NCBI GenBank assembly: GCA_001584585.1
Contig: LSYV01000047.1
Span: forward strand, 997,436-1,007,904
Length of the DNA stretch: 10,469 nucleotides
Reading direction: 5' to 3'
DNA from: Gonium pectorale
Taxonomy: Eukaryota > Chlorophyta > Chlorophyceae > Chlamydomonadales > Volvocaceae
The notes beneath the pieces were generated by a model. The model did not search any database. It had not been told where the DNA came from and worked only from the letters and a program-made list of their open reading frames with translations. The position numbers and the translations under genes are program-made. This document shows positions 1 through 9,972 of the stretch, in pieces. Within the stretch, counting starts at the first letter, position 1. The number at the start of each line of letters is the position of its first letter.

Positions 1-1144
1 GGAGGGGAGCGGGGTGGCGGGAGGCGGGGTCATGCGGGGCTTTGATTGGGGCTTGACGCGGCGCGAAACACCCCGACCCGACCCATGGGCCACACCGCCT
101 CGAAACCCAAGCCTGCGGCCCGCAGCCCCGATGCACCCCCAGAGACCCTGCGCGAGCCCACCTTGAGGCCGTTGGTCAGGTAGCGCACCCCCCTGCAGTC
201 GCCGTACGAGTGCGTCACCACGACGACCTGCGGTACGACCGGCAAGACTCGATTGCCCAGCTGAGCAGGATACCGGTGCGCGGAAGGGCATACCCCCGCG
301 CGCGGAAGGGCATGGGCCCCGCGCCAGGATCCGGCGAGCTGCAGTTCCGGCGTCGCCCATTCGGGCGTCCGAATGAGCTTGCAGCCCAGCTCTCCGGGTG
401 CCTCCTAAATCGGTATAAAACCCTAAAATGGTGATCAGCCACTGGACTAGCTCCATCCGCGGGGTGTAGGAAACGCAGCGGGGTGTCACATGTGGCTATG
501 CCGCGCTGTCGCAGAGCACAGTGGACTAATTCACACCATCGTTTCGCCGACGGCAGGCGTCCAGGGCATGTGTCGCTGGAATGACCCTTCGTTTCCCCTG
601 CTTGCGGTTCCCCGCGTGTACTCACCTTGTGGCCCATGCTCATAAGGCACTGCGAGAGCTGATAGATGTGGTTCTCCACCCCGCCGAAGTTGGGGTAGAA
701 GAAGTCTGGGGTAGGAGGGAGTGGGCAACGGTGCAAGGCAAACAAATCGAAGAATGTCGAAATGGCAGGAGTCCCATCTTGCGGTGGCGTTGTCCCTGGG
801 AGTCTAGGCCTGCTTTACCAGCCGCCTTCCCTGAGCGCCTTGGGAAGCACGCTGGGAGCTGTCTCCCGTGCCCGGAAACAATGCAGGCAGGGACACACGA
901 GCTTACTACACACGCTGTGTTCCGACTACCCGCCTCAGGTCATGGGCTGTGCCCCTCTCTCCCCAGGAACCAACGCTTGGATGGAACGCGTGGGACACGC
1001 ACCGCTGACCATGACGATGCAATGTCGGCGCCCGGGCCCCTCAGAGCACTCTCCCACATGAGCTTCGCGCCAGGCATCCATGAGGACGGAGCCCCCCACG
1101 CGCTTGAGGCAGGCGAAAGGTTGCCTCGAGCCGAAAGTAAGCAC
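1..1144 (-). CDS. PIGA: PIG-A/GPI3, GPI-GlcNAc transferase catalytic subunit (5' part)
   Basis: This subunit transfers GlcNAc from UDP-GlcNAc to phosphatidylinositol on the cytosolic face of the ER, the first step of GPI-anchor synthesis. Three exons are visible. Exon 1 runs 1144-1003 and ends in CIVMVS plus one base. Exon 2 (705-626) gives [20 protein letters not shown] and ends GHK. Exon 3 (227-162) gives [20 protein letters not shown] and ends LK. Read across the junctions this is the diagnostic N-terminus of the family (MVSDFFYPN.GGVE, then GHKV...THSYG). Introns 706-1002 and 228-625 have GT..AG ends and phases 1 and 0. The donor at 161 is GTGGGC. The next expected block (the family's VYYLP region) is absent down to position 1, so the rest lies outside the window. 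The start is uncertain: ATG at 1144 gives 47 residues before the D, ATG at 1081 gives 26; both are in frame. The family name is secure, the exact start is not. Confidence 0.92.
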
Positions 1145-1852
1145 AGCCCGTGAATAGCCCAGCAGTTATTGAAGGTTTGCATACTTTACCTATTACTTTT
1201 GGCTTCAGGGCATAGAGATGGGACTGTTACATGCCCGGGTGACCTTCGCGCCTTGTGAACTGAATGGACCACACATAAAAGTTATCCCTACTGACAAGGG
1301 TTGGGCTGCATTCTTCATCGCAAGCTGTGGATCCACGCTGGATCCTAGATCCTATGACAGTACGGGTGCTTTACCCTGGTTCACATTCAAAGGGTGCCTT
1401 CAGACTCGGCAGATGATACTTGTAGGACGGCAGAACCTAGCGGAGGGCCCCACACGGCCCCTCCTCAATCGTGACAGTAAGAATCGTGACTGGACCAGCC
1501 CTACTACTCGCGGGGTAGCCGGGGGGGGGGGGTCAGGTGGGAGGTACCCATGTTCGCACGATGGACACTGCAGCCACGTTCATTTGCATACGGCTCTGTT
1601 TATTGCATGGATTTTATAGATATGGTTGAAAGGGCATGAGCTGGCTATGGAAAGCCAAGCGAAACGTCTTCGTCGACGCTCGTACCTTCGTACCCTTCGC
1701 AATTAGCTGCAACGGATCATCTCAATACATGAAGCCGACTTCTGTGTCTATTCCTGCTGTCTTGTGCAAACGATTATCATAGTGCGGTCGCTACGGGTCG
1801 CTCCCTTTTTGCTTTACGGGGCTTTCCTGCGCAGTGCCCATCTCCTGCAGTC
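1145..1852. other. Intergenic region between divergent PIG-A and the plus-strand repeat-protein gene
   Basis: This holds the probable 5' UTRs and promoters of two divergent genes. A plus-strand open stretch (1218-1619) has no recognisable motif and ordinary base use, and I do not call it a gene. A run of 12 G lies at 1521-1532. The bases just before 1853 include a pyrimidine-rich stretch ending in CAG (about 1801-1833), which could be the acceptor of a 5' UTR intron. No convincing TATA box was seen. Confidence 0.4.
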
Positions 1853-2420
1853 ATGTCTCAAGTTATCCTACCCGCGAGAGTGGCCGCGGCTGCTAAACCC
1901 AGGCCCAGCAGGCGCACAGGTCAGCACGTCAGGCTGCGAGTCCGAGGGATTTATATGGGGCTCTGTCCGAGCATGCCATTGCTGGACTCGTGCAGTTGCG
2001 TCTGCTCGTTCGCGGGCTTGGCGGCTACTGTCGGCTCCCTCGACGCCATCCACAACTCCGTCAGCAGTGTACCCGTCTTTTAGCTATGACATCTACGACG
2101 GTGAGTCGAGGTCGCAACATTTCGTTGTAAAGTTGCTAGACGGGGATGTTGCTGATTTGCCGAAGGCGGTTTTTTTTGCAGGTGGCGAGCAGAGCGCAGC
2201 GCCGCACTCCCGGGCGCCTGTGGTCGAGACGCCGTCTGGCGGCTTCCCGGCATACATGTTCTCCTTCGACGGCGATTCGGATCCGCACTTCCGGCCCTGG
2301 CATGACAGCGACAGGGGCGGCGTGCGGTGTCGTACTCCATGGCGCAACCCGTGCTATCTGTCGTTCGACGGTGACAACTACGATGCCTTCCGGAGTCGGG
2401 ATGAGGCATGCACTAGTTAG
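1853..2420 (+). CDS. Unrecognised protein with transit-peptide-like N-terminus and SFDGD repeats
   Basis: I do not recognise this protein. The model joins 1853-1919, 1996-2100 and 2182-2420 (stop TAG), giving 136 residues; both junctions are phase 1 and keep frame. It starts MSQVILPARVAAAAKPRPSR. The first 50 or so residues contain no Asp or Glu and are rich in Ala, Arg, Ser, Thr and Pro, the composition of a plastid or mitochondrial transit peptide. The remainder has repeated aromatic-acidic units: SFSYDIYDG, then PAYMFSFDGDSDPHFR, then PCYLSFDGDNYDAFR, about 30 residues apart. Intron 2101-2181 has a strong donor (GTGAGT) and a T8-GCAG acceptor; intron 1920-1995 has a weaker acceptor. No plus-strand TGTAA follows within several kilobases, so the true 3' end may involve more exons. 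The gene lies divergent from PIG-A. The splice evidence is fair; function is unknown. Confidence 0.5.
2101..2181 (+). other. 81-base intron, in-frame and stop-free if retained
   Basis: The donor is CGACG^GTGAGTCG and the acceptor TTTTTTTTGCAG^GTGGC. The length is a multiple of three and the reading frame stays open through it, so retention would insert 27 residues rather than truncate the protein. It also contains a TGTAA at 2126-2130, one of only two on the plus strand of this window, which could in principle support early polyadenylation. Confidence 0.55.
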
Positions 2421-2786
2421 GGCAGAAATACCGCCAAGCGGTGGCCATCGAAATAGCTGCTGCGATGGTGGGGCTTGCCTTGGGTATCTGGGTTCCCTGG
2501 GTTCCCTGCGTTTTTCGTACATCTTCCGGCTTCTGTCCTGCAAGGAAAGATGACAGAAATGTGAAATAGGCGCATGGGGTGTTGCTTGGTGGGCCTTGCT
2601 GGACGCACCGCACACCATTAGCAGTGCAGGATGACGGCTTTCATAAAGTGGCAAGCAAAATGCAGAGTTGCCTTGATCAGCATGATGACAAACACGCGCT
2701 TCGGGGAAGCGTGCTGTGAGAGACGCCTTGCATGTATGTATGCATTCGTGTATCCAGGGTTCCAGCGCTAAAAAAGAGAACCAGAA

Positions 2787-2818
2787 ACGGGGAAGGCAGC
2801 CTCTACGGGGAAGGCAGC
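2787..2818. repeat. 14-base direct repeat pair
   Basis: The sequence ACGGGGAAGGCAGC occurs at 2787-2800 and again at 2805-2818, a period of 18 bases. It lies in non-coding DNA. Confidence 0.85.
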
Positions 2819-3153
2819 GTTCTGTGAGCTATGCGTACCGGTAGAGTGCGTTATGTCGCGGACGTATGCGCGTGGCGTTTCGTGTTTCCCCATTCTTCGT
2901 TGGCAATGACTGAAGCTAGCGCTGTGCATGAGGTGCATGTCGCGCTGTGCATGGTTCTGAAACGCTGTATCCAAGCGATGAGGAGAGGGGTTGGCGCGTC
3001 CGTTGTGTTCGTGGCGTGAGTCTGTTGCCCCGACACGAAACTTACATAGTGGGACCAGTGCGCACCTCTCCCCGTGGCCTTTTTGTGTGGCGCCCCTGCT
3101 ATTTGGGGATGCCGCGCTGCCTGTGCGCGTACACACATGCGACCGCCTCCTCC

Positions 3154-3286
3154 ATTTACGGATTGCGGCACGCGCTGTGGAGCCGTTCTGTGCAGAGAGC
3201 TGACGGCAAAGAACTTAATAATCTAAGAGCGCGCGGGTGGCGGTCTGATCGCGCAGATTGGAGATTTCCGTATATTTACGGATTGC
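3154..3286. repeat. 13-base direct repeat, 120 bases apart
   Basis: ATTTACGGATTGC occurs at 3154-3166 and 3274-3286. Flanking bases differ, so this may be chance or a remnant of a local duplication. Confidence 0.7.
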
Positions 3287-3758
3287 TCCGAATTTGCCTG
3301 TGCGGATATGCCGGTGGGCGGGAATAGTATGATATTAGGGCAGGCTATCTAAGACGAGCGACTTGATCGTACGAGGCGCTGGGCAACGTCTAAGCCCGGC
3401 ACGGTACTGCGCTTTTGTGTTGATTGTCAAGATTGCGGACACTTGCGCCTCCCTGGTACGGCATCTTCCCGGTTTGCATAATCGTGTCGATCAAGGCTGA
3501 GCTCATTTCTACTGGTTCCCATGCAGGTTCTACGCAGGCCCTGCGAAGCTGGATTGGGCGTAATGTGAAGCCACTAGCATGTGCATTCCCTGCGGTTGCT
3601 CAATACATGTCTTGAAATCGGAGATGCCGAGCGTGCCGGCCGATGCACCATTGAAAGGCCGGAACGTAAACGCGGACAGCGCTGCATACAGGCTGCACGC
3701 CAATATGCATATCTGCTCTGGATCCATGCGCTCAGCACAAACGCGGACTTCCCGTAGG

Positions 3759-3763
3759 TTACA
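3759..3763 (-). terminator. TGTAA polyadenylation motif of the ubiquitin-L40 gene
   Basis: On the minus strand the context is GCTTGTAACC. It lies about 250 bases after the stop codon at 4011-4013. TGTAA is the established polyadenylation signal of volvocine algae, and it is the first one downstream of this gene, so the 3' UTR should end 10-20 bases further on. Confidence 0.65.
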
Positions 3764-4010
3764 AGCGCTCAGTCGACCTCCCCTGACACGCTTGCTGTCT
3801 CTCCGCAGCACGGAGGGTCCCCAACGTCACGGAACAAGCGCACGCAACCGCCGCGTGTACAAACCACGGTTATATAGCATGGCCAGCGTCCGCACGCTGT
3901 GCAGACCCACTCATCCTTTTTGCCATCCTCACAGGCCGCAGCTAAGCGCCCGTCCGAACGCCAGACGCCGCCAGCAGACCAGTAGGACGCCCAAGGCTAG
4001 GGCCCAAGGA

Positions 4011-5780
<1,770 letters not shown>

Positions 5781-6256
5781 GGCTGCCCGCTCTGTCCGTG
5801 CCTGCGAGTCCGCCGCCGGGCCGCTGGTCAGCTCCTAGCACTAATTAGCAGCATAAGCGAGCAAAACGTACCTCAGTCCAGGAAAGAGAGCATCCTAGCG
5901 ACCGGCGAGCCTCCTCAAGGGCTGGTGGTACGGCAGTACGGCGCAAGTGAAAACACCCACAGGCTCAACGTCGGCTCAGTTAACGTGCTTACGGTGGCCT
6001 ATTTATGCATTTTTATTCAAACCTTGCTGGGGATATCGCCGGGCTGTTGGCAGACAGCACACGGGTTCTCAGCAGGGTAAGGTAGATGCACCATCGCATA
6101 CTTATTTAAGATGGAAGCGGCAGCATGAGGGACCGATTGTGGACAGGGCCCGTGGCCGCCTGAATCTTTGCCAAGGTGGGGCATCGGCGTCACGACTTGC
6201 TGCTGGAGCTCCTTTCCTTGCGTGCTTGAGAGGGGCAACATGTGCCTATAGCCTAG
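5781..6256. other. Upstream region of the ubiquitin-L40 gene
   Basis: This should contain the 5' UTR and promoter of the ubiquitin-L40 gene. No coding sequence is supported on either strand. A TATA-like element on the minus strand lies about 220 bases from the start codon and is listed separately. Confidence 0.45.
6000..6006 (-). promoter_or_regulatory. Possible TATA-like element for the ubiquitin-L40 gene
   Basis: The minus strand reads GCATAAATAGGCC here, about 220 bases before the ATG at 5780. It is only a motif match; the transcription start is unknown. Confidence 0.25.
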
Positions 6257-6714
6257 ATGCCGCGGGAACTGCGCGCGCAACTGGTGAGAGAGTGGGCCGT
6301 GGTTTCTGGTGTTACCGGTAGGCGTATTTGCGGATCCGGTGGGTGTGGCGGGCGACGGGCTCCTCGTGAGGATCACAGCCACGTGCCCATGCAGTATGGC
6401 GGTAAGGCAGCTGCATGGGGCACGAGGCGCGGGCGGTGGTGGATGGGATTGAACGGGACGGCTGTTGGAGGAGGGAGGGAAGTGCGGGGACATTGGTTGT
6501 GGATGGGCCAAGGGAGTCCGTGCTTGCGGGTTTCGGCTCCGACGCGCTCTCTGCGACCCCCCCCCCCTTGGTAGCCTCCCCCTTCGCAGCCGGCTTCGCT
6601 GAGCTGGTGGAGAAGGACCCGATGCTCTTCTGCTTCATCCTAAAAATGAGGGACGCCAAGCCCACAAAGGGACGTTCTTTGTGCTACATGTTTTTGACGA
6701 TTAGGAGAGGGTGA
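6257..6714 (+). CDS. Weak two-exon candidate gene, unrecognised product
   Basis: I do not recognise this product. The model joins 6257-6401 to 6590-6714 (TGA) and would give 89 residues. It starts MPRELRAQLVREWAVVSG, and the second exon reads AGFAELVEKDPMLFCFILKM before a basic tail. In its favour are the phase match (GGC G^GTAAGG joined to CAG^CC), a very good acceptor (C-rich tract then CCCTTCGCAG at 6580-6589), and strongly GC-ending codons in exon 2. Against it are the low-complexity Gly/Arg middle, the lack of a TGTAA motif downstream, and a competing open frame on the opposite strand over the same bases (MKQKSIGSFSTSS from 6638). Either strand, or neither, may be coding. Confidence 0.25.
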
Positions 6715-6892
6715 AAACGGAAATCTCCTAGATGATATCCGTTCGATGCCGGACGTGTTTCGCGCTGATTGAGTGGTGATCAGCAATGTCCTGCCCGGCG
6801 GAGCGAGGGGTCGGGCGGCGCGCTGTCGGGGGCAGTGCAACGTGCTGGCATGGAGGCAAGAGGAAACCTAAGCACTGTATCCAGCTTCCTCG

Positions 6893-6911
6893 TTACATGT
6901 TACATGTTACA
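6893..6911 (-). terminator. Three tandem TGTAA polyadenylation motifs
   Basis: The 7-base unit GTTACAT is repeated so that TTACA occurs at 6893-6897, 6900-6904 and 6907-6911, which is TGTAA three times on the minus strand. The first lies 44 bases after the stop codon of the minus-strand gene ending at 6955, where a short 3' UTR would end. Confidence 0.65.
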
Positions 6912-6954
6912 ACCGGCCACCACTGCACCCGCCTTGCTAACCGTCGACCGGGGG

Positions 6955-7219
6955 CTACGCGGGACGCGCGCGGAAGTTGGACAGAGGGCCTGCGGTGGCA
7001 GGAGAGTGATGGTGCGGCTCGTGCAGCCTCGCCCAGGCCTCCCTCCCGCCCACCCTGGGACTTGACGACGGTGCGGGGGTTGTTAGGGTCCTTGTTCCGC
7101 GCCAGCATGAACTCCCTGAGCCCTGCACGGTCATAGTCGCGGACGGCGCGGGGGTCGTCGGGTTTCTTTCCCTTCTGCCGCATGATCTCCGTCAGGGCGC
7201 ACGGTCGGGTGCGGTGCAT
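6955..7219 (-). CDS. Unrecognised small or partial protein, C-terminal exons
   Basis: I do not recognise this protein. Exon 7219-7054 reads EIMRQKGKKPDDPRAVRDYD and then RAGLREFMLARNKDPNNPRT. It joins across a 64-base intron (6990-7053; donor CAGG^GTGGGC, acceptor CTCTCCTGCCACCGCAG) to 6989-6955, which ends SQGPLSNFRARPA and TAG. The phase matches, and three TGTAA motifs follow at a short distance, so the C-terminus is well placed. The exon is hydrophilic, rich in Arg, Lys, Asp and Pro, and uses GC-ending codons throughout, unlike its flanks. The 5' end is unsure: ATG at 7219 would give a 66-residue protein, ATG at 7183 a shorter one, while an acceptor (TTCGCAG^TGGAC, exon from 7224) would join it to upstream exons I could not find. 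No membrane segment or signal peptide is seen. Confidence 0.6.
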
Positions 7220-7224
7220 GTCCA

Positions 7225-8785
7225 CTGCGAACCGTAGACTAGTCCGCTTCGGGCCATTACGGTCAAAGCATGTGTATCTTGCAGCCGAACCTTGCACGCT
7301 CTAAGCGTATGCACAACTCCAGGGCATGCTGCGCGCGCATGGAAGCCATCGCACCTCTGAGCATAAAGACCGCAGGTTGCACATGTCATGCCGTAGATGC
7401 AGTACCGTAGGTACCGATGGCCAACTGGGTGACGTGAGGGTACAGGTGCAGTGCAGACTGACCAATCGCGGCAGACCCTCGCCGGCCTCTCCCCTTCAGA
7501 TTGAAGTAAACCAGCGACCCCGTGGTTACTCGCCCCCGCAGTCGTACCGCTTGTAGGCCAAATGAAGATAGATAGACAGTCCAGGCATCGTTCTCACCCA
7601 CGCCCGTCCAAACCCTTCCAGTACATGCCTGTGACGGCGCCGCCTACAGGTTACACATAACAACATCACGGCTTCCTTTGCCGGACCTCTGACAATGCAC
7701 AACAGGCACAACCCTTCCTGGCAAGAATCTTCCGCGATCCAGTCATTGACAGAGCAAATAAAATATAACAGCAACCTCGGGCTCGGCACCGTCAGGTGGG
7801 GCGCCTCGCTCATGTCTCTCCTACTGCGCAAGAACGCGCCAAAAAAAGGCCAACATACACGCTCTATGGATTTGTCTTCAACCTCCAACCGCGCTTTGCT
7901 CGTTCCCAAGGCCCTCTGCGAAATCGCTATCCATGTCATGAAAGCAGACTAAATGAGCGACCCCAGTCAGCCATGCCATCCAGCCATGCGGGATTGCGAT
8001 GCGCCATGCATGAGGGTCACAGGACCTGCAACAGCGACGGCCCGAAGGCATTTCATTGAAAGCCATGACATGCACACACGTGGCCAAGGCAATGCCCGCA
8101 GAACGACAGATGTCACTCCCACGGTTTCCACAACCCAACCGCGCAGTCCTTTGGAGCTTGCTGGAAGCCCATTTGCACCCAACAACAAACATGTGCACTG
8201 TCACTGAATTTGCAAGACGAAGCCCCAATACACGCGCATGCGAAGTAGCATACTACGAAAGAAGGCACCGCCAGCGCGTATGCTGCATCTCCACCGGAGC
8301 AAGGCACGTAACCTTGACGCGACAGATCTCCATTCATGAAGCATGCCAACGGCCCTCCTCACCCTAGCAACGTCGCTTACTCTCGCTGCTGGTGCTCCAT
8401 AGCAGCATGGACGCAAGCGGTGAGCGCGACAAACCAACGGCTGCGCCCCGCCGTTCCCACCAGTTCCGATCCAATGTTCGCCCGGAAGCACCACGACAAC
8501 ATTACTCAATCTGACTTGGGCGCTCCGAGCCGGCAGGCAGGCAAGCGCCCAGGAGGCCGTTGTGTTTCCTATGGTACACGAAAGCATTCTTCTTTCAGCA
8601 GATTGGGCGAAGGGCCCTATTGCCGAATCCCTCGACAGTGGTCCACACTTCACACACCACCAAGGGGACCGCACCGAAATTGAGACAGCCAGCACCATGT
8701 GGCGGTGCGAACCCTCAACGCTGAGCTGAGAGGCCGTCGGGGCGATGGCGGCCACTCCCGCGCGGCGCCCTGTCGGCGAGCCCGC
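7225..8785. other. Stretch without a supported gene; includes the DUF3067 3' UTR
   Basis: The minus strand from 8785 leftwards must hold the 3' UTR of the DUF3067 gene. The first downstream minus-strand TGTAA is at 7651-7655, which would make a 3' UTR of about 1.1 kb. Upstream exons or the promoter of the minus-strand gene ending at 6955 should lie between about 7225 and 7650. Open frames here (for example 8201-8755 and 7526-7939 on the minus strand) have no recognisable motifs and I do not call them. Confidence 0.4.
7651..7655 (-). terminator. Possible distant TGTAA motif of the DUF3067 gene
   Basis: The minus strand reads ATGTGTAACC. It is the first TGTAA after the DUF3067 stop codon, 1.1 kb away, so it is either a long-UTR signal or unrelated. 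Confidence 0.3.
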
Positions 8786-9972
8786 CTACTCCCATTCGCT
8801 GCTTCGGCTGCCGCTCAGGTCCACTGCGAGGGGGATGCTGACACAGCGCGCACCGCCGCCGACGGTGTAGCCCGGTGGCTTGCGGGTCTGCATGATGGCC
8901 TGCCGGACCTGCAGGAGCATGCGAAGGACCATGCGCCAGGAGTCATGTGCAGCCGCGAACAAGGGCTACGATCACAGTTCCACATAGGGGTATCCTCCAA
9001 AGGTTGCTTGCCCTTCAAGCGAACGATCTTGAGCCCTCCTGTCCAAACACGCCAAACGAGCATCCAAGCACCACAAAAGGCGGTTCAATGTTGCCCAGTC
9101 CATGTACGACAACCCGACATCCGTTCCTCGCTCCGTGTGACGTAGCCCTTGCGTTCCCTGCCCAGGCGCCATTTGAACGCATTCCCCCAGGCCCAGACAC
9201 CCGCCGTCCTATGTGCGCAATGCGCCGGCTGTTCGCGTGTCGAAACACCCGCCCTACCGTGTCCGCTACGCCCCAGTCCGTCAGGTACTCGGCCACCGCG
9301 TCCAGCTGCTGCATGTACTCGGTCTCAGTCAGGGGAAACGACCGCTGCTCGAGGAACTTCCACATGACTGCAGGGGGCCAGGAGGACGCAGCAACGGGGT
9401 ACATATTCCTGACGATGCACGGGTAGGCTCGCCCTTACTTTACAACCACACGCAGGCATGTCTACCCGACCTCCCCCAAAGTTGCTAGGAGCGCACAACG
9501 GTCTAGTCGATCACCCAGGACCCCACCCCTTCAACCCCTGTCAGCTCTCCGCAAACAGTCACGCACCCTGGAGATACATCTTTCCGTGAAGCCTGCACAG
9601 CCTGACGTCATAACTCCGGCCCCATTTCTGCTGGACCAGGGCGCGTAGGTCCTGCCCTGTGATGGAGGGTTTGGACTTCGCCAACAGCGCGTTGAGGCTG
9701 GCCGCCACCGCCGCATAGTCCATGTTGCTGCCATCATCACCTACAGTTGTAGCAACACAAACAAAGCGGCCTTGAGTTCAAGGACCTCCAATACCTGAGG
9801 CCAACGCCATACCGGGTCGTTCTTCCGTGGCCTGAGCTCGCACTAGTGAGCGCTTGCAGCTGCGCGCTGTATGCGGCAGGACTCGGCGCTGAGCGACATG
9901 GCGACTGAGTGACGCCACGACAGCGCTCCTTCCGGCCGACACGCGAGAGGAGAGGCAGCTGCAGTTATGCAT
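8786..9972 (-). CDS. Plastid-targeted DUF3067 family protein (complete, four exons)
   Basis: DUF3067 is a small family of unknown function found in cyanobacteria and in plastids of plants and algae. Exons 9972-9795, 9740-9567, 9367-9258 and 8908-8786 (TAG) join in phase (1, 1, 0) to give 194 residues. Residues 1-59 look like a chloroplast transit peptide: basic, Ser/Ala/Arg-rich, with no acidic residue until after KRSLVRAQAT, where VRA|QA is a likely cleavage site. The family core follows: ITGQDLRALVQQKWGRSYDV, then LHGKMYLQVMWKFLEQRSFP, LTETEYMQQLDAVAEYLTDW and GVADTVRQAI. The C-terminal GARCVSIPLAVDL matches the family's usual end (..GKAVSIPL). Compared with the family there is a short Gly-rich insert (YTVGGGA) before the SIPL motif and a tail SGSRSSEWE. 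The first intron is only 54 bases and separates the transit peptide from the mature domain. The start ATG at 9972 is the first in frame. A role in plastid biology is inferred from targeting and phylogenetic spread only. Confidence 0.9.

Larger units (their letters stand above)
2421..3758. other. Gene-free stretch, no supported coding content
   Basis: I see no recognisable protein on either strand. It may hold the 3' UTR of the plus-strand gene ending at 2420 and the intergenic DNA beyond the ubiquitin-L40 gene. It contains short direct repeats (2787-2818 and 3154/3274). One possible plus-strand acceptor lies at about 3525, after a CT-rich tract, and could begin a further exon, but its reading frame cannot be decided. 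The minus strand has a short hydrophobic open frame (starts near 3727) only about 30 bases beyond the ubiquitin gene's polyadenylation motif; it resembles no family I know. Confidence 0.4.

Noticed and set aside
1521..1532. Run of 12 G as a functional element
   Set aside because: Homopolymer runs of this length are expected in GC-rich non-coding DNA and may also vary through sequencing error.
2947..3327. A 126-codon plus-strand open frame
   Set aside because: It has no motif, an odd composition (many Cys, Arg and Trp) and no splice or polyadenylation support; it also includes a short non-coding repeat.
3530..3811. Minus-strand open frame with a hydrophobic segment (ICILACSLYAALSAFTF)
   Set aside because: It begins about 30 bases beyond the polyadenylation motif of the ubiquitin-L40 gene, leaving no room for a promoter, and has no homology I can recognise.
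8201..8755. A 184-codon minus-strand open frame just past the DUF3067 stop
   Set aside because: It lies in the expected 3' UTR, shows no family motif, and long chance frames are common at this GC content.
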